Positions 56,924-64,000 of a stretch of 64,000 nt of DNA are shown here, in pieces. Source of the stretch: Ligula intestinalis (lineage: Eukaryota; Platyhelminthes; Cestoda; Diphyllobothriidea; Diphyllobothriidae). The translations under genes and the position numbers were made by a program. Position 1 is the stretch's first letter, and each line of letters opens with the position of its first letter. Under the pieces are notes generated by a model. The model made no database searches, was not told the origin of the DNA, and was given only the letters and a program-made list of their open reading frames with translations. The DNA lies in NCBI GenBank assembly GCA_036362985.1, contig JAYGXS010000001.1:73146126-73210125 (forward strand). The letters run 5' to 3'.

Positions 56924-57659
56924 AGTTTTTGCTAAACATATGCAAGACAATCTATGTTTGTAGGCAATCGACTGAAAACGTTGATAATCATAGTGTTCAC
57001 TGCTACTTCAAGGACTGCCTGAAATGTATCGTACCCCAGCACTAGAAATGTCCATACAAAAATTTGACGGAAGAAAAATCTCAATAAAAGTACAAAAATT
57101 TGTATGTTTGTGGTTTGATCATGAAATTTTGCTTAAACATACTAGTCACTGACTGGCCTGCCAACATACAGTCGCATCGTACCGAAGGTGTTCTCGTCGA
57201 AATGACTAGGGTTCTTTAAAAAAAACCAGCCAACTATACTTATGCCTGTCGAACGAAAAATGCATTTCGCCATCTTTATTATCGTTCTTTCTACAAAGAG
57301 TGTACATAGTTACTATGGTCAATCAGCTGTAAGTACAATTTATCGGCCATTCTACACCGCTATAATTAAACGAAAAGCTTAATGTAGCAGAATGGCTTCC
57401 ACTGACTCCTGTTTATTGGCTCTTAAAACCCTTTATCAGCTGAGTCTACGGATAGCTTTGAGCTCATACCTCTAAGTAGAGCATGACAATTCCACTTGTT
57501 CAACAGCGTGGTACATTCAGATATATTTTCCGTAAACTTGAAGATATTAAATAGATGAGAAAATACTGAATCCTGGTTTTAACCAGAAATATCATACTGT
57601 CTCACGAGAGTGAAGTAATCCTGCTTTAAATGTGGTAATGAGTTTTTTTTGCTCTGCAG
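56924..57659. other. Unassigned stretch
   Basis: No motif recognised. It ends in the polypyrimidine run TTTTTTTTGCTCTGCAG that forms a strong candidate splice acceptor. Confidence 0.4.
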
Positions 57660-57824
57660 CTAAAGTTCTGGAGCTCAAGCATCTGTGGTGTCGCGGAGAA
57701 TAGCAATTCAAAAATGAGAAATTTGGACGACAAAGAGAGGTACGCCAGAATGGTCGCTTCTGATATTTTCGCCGTCATCGACCGGCGATGCCTCAAGCTT
57801 AGACTGCCCACTCAAGGTTTCGAC
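57660..57824 (+). CDS. Candidate first coding exon of an unidentified gene
   Basis: Strong acceptor TTTTTTTTGCTCTGCAG before 57660, an in-frame upstream stop, ATG at 57714, and 37 open codons (MRNLDDKERYARMVASDIFA, VIDRRCLKLRLPTQGFD) to the donor GTGAGT at 57825 on a codon boundary. Charged, helix-like composition. I do not recognise the family and found no further exon. An acceptor just before the first ATG would also fit spliced-leader addition. Confidence 0.35.
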
Positions 57825-58678
57825 GTGAGTCATTTAAAAGCAGAGCAACGGTCTCGCCGCGCGTCTGCAGCCAGACATTGAGATATTATTTTCGGCTGGC
57901 GACAAATTAGTCAGAAATGGCCAATCACCGTCTTTGTCTCTAAAGCTGCATTAGTCACGCAGAGGGCTTATATCAGAATTTGAAAAACGGGAAAGTAGAC
58001 TGTGAGCCCTAAAATGATTATTACTCTATTGTTCCGCTCTACTACGCCAATAGCAAACAAAAATGATCTGACAGATAGAGAGAGCAAAGAGGCATCTTAA
58101 TTCAATTGGCATGTTCCAGAGCAGACTGTCGACTATGGCAATGATGGGCATGTAACTTAGGAAAATAAGTGATCAGCATATAAAGATCGTGGGCAAAAGT
58201 ATTGACTTCCAAGAAATTCTGAATTTTATTTCTTAAGTTTCCTTGCCCAAAATCAACACCAAGTGGGAGAATGAGGATGCCTCAGGCTCGATGTTTGCCT
58301 ATCAACGAATAACAAAGTAAATTTATTAAGAACTGGGATATAAGCGACGCCAGCGAATACATTTGGAAAGTTGAAGTACGCGTAGTTTTCTTCTTTTCGA
58401 TAATTTTGAAAACTAATAAAAATTGCGTCCTACGAAGTGGCTATCAAAACTGTACTAAATTAAAGCTAAGTGCTAATTGAGCTTTGCGAATATTTCCTGA
58501 ATCCAGAAGACCATTAAGAGAGCATAGGCGTGCTTTTGCTACATTCTTATCAGACCAGAACATTTATATGGGAATGGATTAAAATGTAAACAATGCGGCC
58601 AATAATCGTTGTCTTTTTATACAACTGCTTCATGGAAATAGTGTGGGGATGTGTGTGATGAGAGAGGGGGAGAACTGG
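57825..58678. other. Unassigned stretch
   Basis: Apart from a possible scrap resembling the SINE tail (AGTCAGAAATGGCCAATCAC, near 57909) nothing is recognised. Confidence 0.35.
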
Positions 58679-58906
58679 TTAAGCGATGGTGAGGGTTTGG
58701 TGAAACTCTCCCAGGAAGAGGGGAAAGATGAGAAAAAGAGAGCGAGAGGATGCGGAGGTGTGCAGGAGATTCTTTTGTGCATTCAAGACCCCTTCCTTGA
58801 ACTTAATAGCGATTGCTTTTGATCTTGCTAGCAGACAATGACCCAGGGACTTGGGATTGTTTGCTGGGAGGGTTTCACTTATGGTCACACGATACCACGC
58901 GTACAT
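58679..58906 (-). pseudogene. PLE C-terminal fragment, minus copy of a head-to-head pair
   Basis: Minus strand reads WYRVTISETLPANNPKSLGH, CLLARSKAIAIKFKEG, equivalent to FRVIYSVPPNYPKPLGQRLL of the copy at 28.4 kb. Confidence 0.65.
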
Positions 58907-59260
58907 TGTTGATTCCGGACATCGTGTGAAGCCCGACTGAGTCCTCCGGACGATTTATAAGGTTCTACCAAACAACCCCAAGTCCATGCATCAGCGTCTG
59001 CTAGTAAGAGCAGAATCGACTACTATCAGGTTGAGGAGCCGGTTTCATGCGCACAAAGGAACCTCTTAGAAAACTCGCGCTTAGCATCCTGGTAGGGCTC
59101 CACAAAACCCGCAATGCCAGTTTAATCAGCTATCTATGATGACACCCCAACCCTATTACTATGATACATTTCGTATGCAAAAACACTCATTATTAGCCGC
59201 ATATAAATGCATTGGTCCGATGAGAATTTATCATCCTCGCGAACTGGTCTTCTTAGTTAA
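58907..59260 (+). pseudogene. PLE C-terminal fragment and decayed terminal repeat, plus copy of the pair
   Basis: Plus strand reads VDSGHRV, then YKVLPNNPKSMHQRLLVRAE, STTIRLRSRFHAHK. Downstream at 59200-59260 ATATAAATGCATTGGTCCGA, TGAGAATTTATC and GAACTGGTCTTCTTAG match the lineage-2 terminal repeat with a damaged hammerhead. Confidence 0.65.
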
Positions 59261-60454
59261 AAGCGTAAAAGGAGCCGCAACCTCCTGTTAGTCATTACAA
59301 TTATTGTCCTCATTTGATTGACGTCTCTGACTTACTGCTCCACGGAAAAAGTTAACTAAATTGAATTATGGAATGTATTTCTTTTGTGTCTTTATATTTT
59401 CCTATACAAGCCAGCCAGTTGTAACTTTGTGTACGCACATTAGCCGCAAAACCCTCTCAGTTTCGCAAATTCGTAGACGATAAACAAACCGCACGAGCTC
59501 CTGCATCATTGGAAGTATTTTTCAACCATGCCCAGACAGTAAGTGATCATAGGAAGGTGGAAGTAAAAAGTTCGGTGTGATCTCTCAACCTATTTATTAC
59601 GTTTTTGACGGGTCTTCCATTCTGTTCAAGTAGACGTCTATAATCGAGGGCATTCTGTGTCATATGACACCCATCATGTGACTGAGCTTGTCTGTATTCC
59701 CGGCCTGGCTGGCAACGAGCATCTGTGCTACCAAAGCCATCAAGCACTACTAAATTAGTCAACTGACGCTTGTTTGGAATGTGTGTTTACGCGCAGCACA
59801 TGATTTACTAAATTACGGAGCTCTGTTTATATCTTACCTAATTCCTCTACCAAAACGTGGAACAAGAAGGTGAAATTGCTGTAAAGCGCTGAAAATTTAC
59901 TGCTCCACGGTTATACCACTGCGTTTCCACTCCGATCGGGTCAGAAACGGACATTTTTTTGTTTCTGTGAAATATCGGTTTGATATAAATCGACTTAAGT
60001 TGAGATCGTGAGAATGGTTGCACCCTCAGGTGTAACAAGACCGAAATCGTCGCAGGAAGTAAATATCATGTGAGCCGTGGGCTGCTTGAGTGATGGTTCT
60101 TCGGCTAGCATTCGATTACACGGCCCAATAAACTCCCGCTTGCATATTCTATGCTGCGATATTGCATGGGCCAAATAATTAGACGGACGGGGAGGGTGCG
60201 GGCGACCAGCAGTCCCGATGAGAACGAGCCAAATGGCCGAGTAGTCGACATACCCGAAATCCACAATGGTTATGAAATCACGTCCATCAATGATTCGGTT
60301 ACGGTCTGACACGCAATCCTCGTATCAATTACGAGCCGCAACAATTAACACGCGAGCTGGTAATTATTGGAGGCATGTGGTGGCCCAGCTACTGCCCAAT
60401 AAATAATGTGGTTAGTATTTTGGACAGAAGAATATTATCCAAAGAAACAAGGGA
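59261..60454. other. Unassigned stretch
   Basis: Minus-strand frames 59762-59547 and 60312-59995 are open and look coding-like, the latter containing ISQHRICKREFIGPCNRMLA, but I do not recognise them and see no splice sites or neighbours that support a gene. Confidence 0.35.
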
Positions 60455-60655
60455 GACTAGAATGTAAATTTTTGGCTTATTAGCCATCATCAGTCAGCCA
60501 TGGACAACCCCTTGTAATAAAGACACAAGGAGTGCAATATTTCAGTCGACCCAATTGTGAAAAATTCGCGGTCTGCGTGGGAGTTGAACCCACACAGCAG
60601 GGAAGGCTTTGCTCAGTCAACGCTGTACAATTGAGTTACAAAGCTCACCGTCAGC
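60455..60655 (-). mobile_element. tRNA-derived SINE, copy 6 (second subfamily)
   Basis: Minus strand: tRNA-like head with GGTTCAACTCCCACGCAG (B box), then CCGCGAATTTTTCACAATTG, and the common tail GATGATGGCTAATAAGCC, TCTAGTCTCCCTTG. Head and middle differ from copies 1-5, while the tail is shared. Confidence 0.8.
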
Positions 60656-60667
60656 CATTAATTTAAT

Positions 60668-60785
60668 AACAGTCGAGCTTCGAAGCTCAATGATAGAGCA
60701 TTTGCTGCACACATGCCTTCCCTACTGTATGGGGACGACTCTCATCGAGACCGCGAATTTTTCAGAATTTGGTCAACTTAATTAA
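60668..60785 (+). mobile_element. tRNA-derived SINE, copy 7 (3' truncated)
   Basis: Head AAGCTCAATGATAGAGCATT, middle CCTTCCCTACTGTATGGGG, CCGCGAATTTTTCAGAATTT, then it stops before the shared tail. Confidence 0.65.
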
Positions 60786-60944
60786 GCAAATCTGCCAAAC
60801 TTTCCTAAGAGGTAAATGAGCTTAGTAGTCATTCTGGTGGATTTCTTAGGAAATCCTGCCTGGTTAGTCAACCTGCTGTTCCGTAATGGTGGATCCCATA
60901 CAAACAGTAAGGTAGGCGGGCAAAATCGATCCGAGTGTGATTCA

Positions 60945-61170
60945 ATTAACGGCCCATGGTGATGGTAGAGCGTTAGCTGCGCAAAAGCCTTCCCTGCTGT
61001 GTGTGTTTAACTCCCACGCAGACCGCAAATTTTTCACAATTAGGTCAACTGAACTACTGCACCATTTGTGTCTTAAATACAAGGGAATGTGCATGACTGG
61101 CTGATGACGGCATATAAGCCAAAAATGTACACTCCAGTCTCTCTTGTCTTTTTCCATAATGTTATTCTGT
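60945..61170 (+). mobile_element. tRNA-derived SINE, copy 8 (second subfamily, most complete)
   Basis: A-box-like GGTGATGGTAGAGCGTTAG, B-box-like TGTTTAACTCCCACGCAG, middle CCGCAAATTTTTCACAATTA, tail GACTGGCTGATGACGGCATA, TAAGCC, CACTCCAGTCTCTCTTGTC, T-rich end. Confidence 0.8.
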
Positions 61171-64000
61171 ACGCTGTGCTAACCGCTGGGAGGCTGTTGG
61201 TGGGGCCCAAACCTGAACCCCATGGCACAACGGAACGAGGGTCTCCCGAACCACACTCGCTGAGCACTCTTCTACCATTTTTAATATACCTAACCGCATT
61301 TGGGCAGGACAACCAGCTCATGGCTCCATTATTAGGGCATTGGCGTACTTACCAACTTAACGCGGGCTTGGGCCTCTAGAGTTTCAAAACCTGGGTTTGA
61401 GCCCGGTTACTTGATGAACTGTCTCCTATTTTTGGCTTTCGGCAGTATGCTCAAAGCCTTATCTATCATATTTCTTTTTTATTTGTACAAATCTGTTGTA
61501 TTGTATATGCTGTTGTAAAGCTGCTAAAAGCTATAGTATCTGCCGCCCTAGACGCCTTGTTTAAATCCTTCGAGGAGAACAAGAAGCAAGGTCGCAAAAA
61601 TAGGGAGGCTTTATTGTGCCGACGGTAAGAACATATACACAATCAAAATTATAAGGTCGGAAAAATCAGATTGTCCTCAAGCGAGTAGCGGATCGATTGA
61701 CATTTTGATTGGTTCCTCCCTGGTGGTTGATCCCTACCCCTGAAGCCTCGTGTGGTCACGGCTCCTTGGAGGACGCACATGCGCGCACGCTCTTTGTGTG
61801 TGTGTGCGGACCGATAGCGTAACCTGAAAGAGTCTCGTCAGCGCTGCATGTGTCGGTGAGGATGGCTGTTAACATATACCTTCTGCCGTCTGCTTTCACG
61901 AGCTGATGACCTTTGTGGGAAATTTGTCGTGTTACTTTAAAAAATCTTAGCGAATGTTTGAGACATTGCATTTATTTGGGCTTCGGACGTCAGCTGTGAC
62001 GGTGAAATGACTCCTACATGCTGACCGCGTGTGAGATAGCAGCATGCGCAAGGAAAAGAATTGCAACGCCGAGAAGGGACTAATCAGTTATGCAGACTAA
62101 GTTTTTTTATGACAACAGGAAGGACGTGCCTGGACCGATTTTTTAACTGTCTGCTAAAAACTTTTCTTAGCAGCCTGCCTATTTGATTTTTTTAAACTGC
62201 GCACTGGACAATGTGTGCTTACTCGTTCTAAAATTCCCGCATGAATGTGTTTATTTACCATGCACCTACCCTGATGGGTGCATAATAAATAAATTGATTC
62301 ACTTACAGGCGCACAAGCTTAAACAACAAAACCATAAAGTGAACAGCATCGCATATAAAAGAAATTAAGTTTACTAGTCTGCACAGGCATCCTTCATGCT
62401 GCAGCATTTTTGCAACAAAAGGTCCTATCCGACCTTCAAACGACAGTACTATTTTAAAAGCTATTGCAGCAGAAAGAGGCTTACACCACAGGACTAGACA
62501 ATTTCAGCGATGTTTGGATGTTTTGCTAAGGGCATTCGGTAGAATAGTTAAAAATTGTTTTTATTTTGATGGCAGTGATCTGCAGAGAAAAGATCCGAAG
62601 ATCAAAACACTGTGGCAGAATGCTTTGACAAAATTAGACCGATATTTGGCACCATGTGAAGAGAAGGTTGTGGTAGCTTCAATAGAAGTTAGATTCATTC
62701 GGCAATTCGGCGTTACAAACGAAGCATCAGATGAGGGTAGGAATTTTCGAAATACGTCGCATTTTTTGTGCAATTGCATGCCTGTCAGTATCGGCGGCTC
62801 GTGCACTCATCACAGGTGATTTCAAGTTTCCGCTCAATACCTGATGGTAATTGCTATCTAGACGAGGACTACGTTCCATGCTCAACCAAGCTTGTAAAAA
62901 CGCTAACCCACGAAATAAAGGAAAATTTACTGGCATGAGAACTAAACTGCAAGATCACCGATCAACATATGCGAGGGGAAAAGACTGCGCAACGCCTCTG
63001 ATCCGATTAAATAGCCCTGAAATGTGCAGAGACGTGACAGTCTTTTTCACTCTATAGCATGGCTAAAATGTACAAAACGCAATCAATGACAAAGCGGCTG
63101 CTTTGGAATATAAAATTTCTTATTGTTGCTTCAACCACCAAGGTTAGTTCGTCAACAGAATACTGTGAGAAGGTTCAATAAAGAAGTCTCTTGCCACATG
63201 ATGTCATGGCTCTCATTAATTTTATTCACCAGGCTTTAACGGCGAAGACCACGCAAAAACCTCCGAAAAGTAAATACAATAAAACTAATAACTTATATGG
63301 ACAAAACCAAATTCTCTTTATCCTTAGATTCTGTAGCAAAATGTACGTTGGTTTCGATAGTATTATTTACAAAGCAATACGTTCTCCGATTTTGGATCTC
63401 ATGACCGGGACGGCCCTGCAGCACTTGAAGCCACAGATCCTAAAAACCACAGAACAAAATGCCAGAGTTGGTTCGTTATGATGATTTCGTCAACAAGGAA
63501 CGAGATCAGGCAAAATCACTTTGAAATCCTTTCAACACCAACTTACCGGACATACAATTCACGATAGACAAGGCAAGAAAAGGACCAGTTAACGGTCTGT
63601 GATGTCCTCGTTTGTCATAAAAAAATTGCCGTGGGATAAATCTAAGCATCATCAGGAAGGTGACATATACAATATAAAAGCTGGGCTTCATCAGCAACCA
63701 TTGAATCGGCCGCAAAAGTAACTGCATCGGTGTGCAATATCAGTATGATGAGAGCCACTGCAGTTAACCTAAGAAAAGGTTGCTGAATTACAATAACTTC
63801 GAGGACTGCTTTAAACTGAATGTTTGCTCGCTTAACTTTGCCTAGCGATGCAAACGCAAACGAGGCTACAGAAAAAACCGCAGTGGCTCAAAGTTTTCGC
63901 GCACGCCTTTGAAACTCAAGAGCTTATCGGAATCCGTCAACTGCCTGTCCACACCACGAATGAGAAAAACATGAAATTGAAAATATACAGAAAGGTCATA
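61171..64000. other. Unassigned right end of the window
   Basis: No confident gene. Around 62800 the plus strand reads ALITGDFKFPLNT, reminiscent of the GDFN motif of LINE endonucleases, but nothing else supports this. Frames 62514-62819 and 63191-63481 are unrecognised. Confidence 0.35.

Noticed and set aside
60575..60655. Possible tRNA gene on the minus strand with a good B box
   Set aside because: Same reason: it is the head of SINE copy 6, with the shared middle and tail attached.
62795..62835. GDFK-containing frame resembling a LINE endonuclease
   Set aside because: A single short motif without the neighbouring endonuclease blocks.

Overview
This window is eukaryotic nuclear DNA from an animal. 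Two conserved genes are split into short phase-consistent exons with GT-AG introns, and everything around them is dense, decayed mobile-element sequence. The mix of Penelope-like elements (PLEs), an RTE-type LINE, CR1/Jockey-like LINE pieces, tRNA-derived SINEs and a Merlin transposase relic, together with the protein sequences, points to a flatworm, most likely a tapeworm with a large repeat-rich genome (diphyllobothriidean type). The phylum is an inference; no species-diagnostic marker is visible.

Gene 1 (plus strand, 1730-12365) is the 3' two thirds of a GCN5/PCAF-family histone acetyltransferase (KAT2). Seven exons encode a linker, the complete GNAT acetyltransferase domain, an unusually long inter-domain linker and the C-terminal bromodomain. 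The PCAF_N part must lie left of the window. Its introns hold a PLE endonuclease fragment, a nearly complete decayed RTE LINE that is itself interrupted by another LINE, and a fold-back repeat. Gene 2 (plus strand, 15351-26422) is a complete eight-exon gene for the catalytic A subunit of RNase H2 (359 codons). All active-site residues are present and it ends in a PCNA-box-like motif.

From 26.4 kb rightwards no confidently identified host gene remains. The region holds pogo-like inverted-repeat elements (26.6 kb, 54.7-56.2 kb, 56.25 kb), at least seven SINE copies plus a fragment, a CR1-like LINE (31.9-33.2 kb, minus), PLE copies at 27.5-28.8, 37.35-40.24, 46.8-47.4, 50.1-50.6 and 58.7-59.3 kb, a three-copy repeat array (44.6-46.4 kb) and a Merlin/ISXO2-type transposase broken by two nested insertions (54.4-56.9 kb). 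Two weaker host-gene leads are a duplicated ~540-bp segment carrying a TATA-like box and a small membrane-protein ORF (30.3 and 33.9 kb), and a well-formed candidate first coding exon at 57.66 kb.

The most notable signal is non-coding. The terminal repeats of two different PLE lineages carry hammerhead-ribozyme architecture. Two copies flanking the near-complete PLE (37.36 and 40.06 kb, minus strand) keep the whole core and pairable stems. Three copies of the second lineage (5.33, 20.25 and 23.95 kb) are individually damaged, but together they reconstruct a hammerhead.
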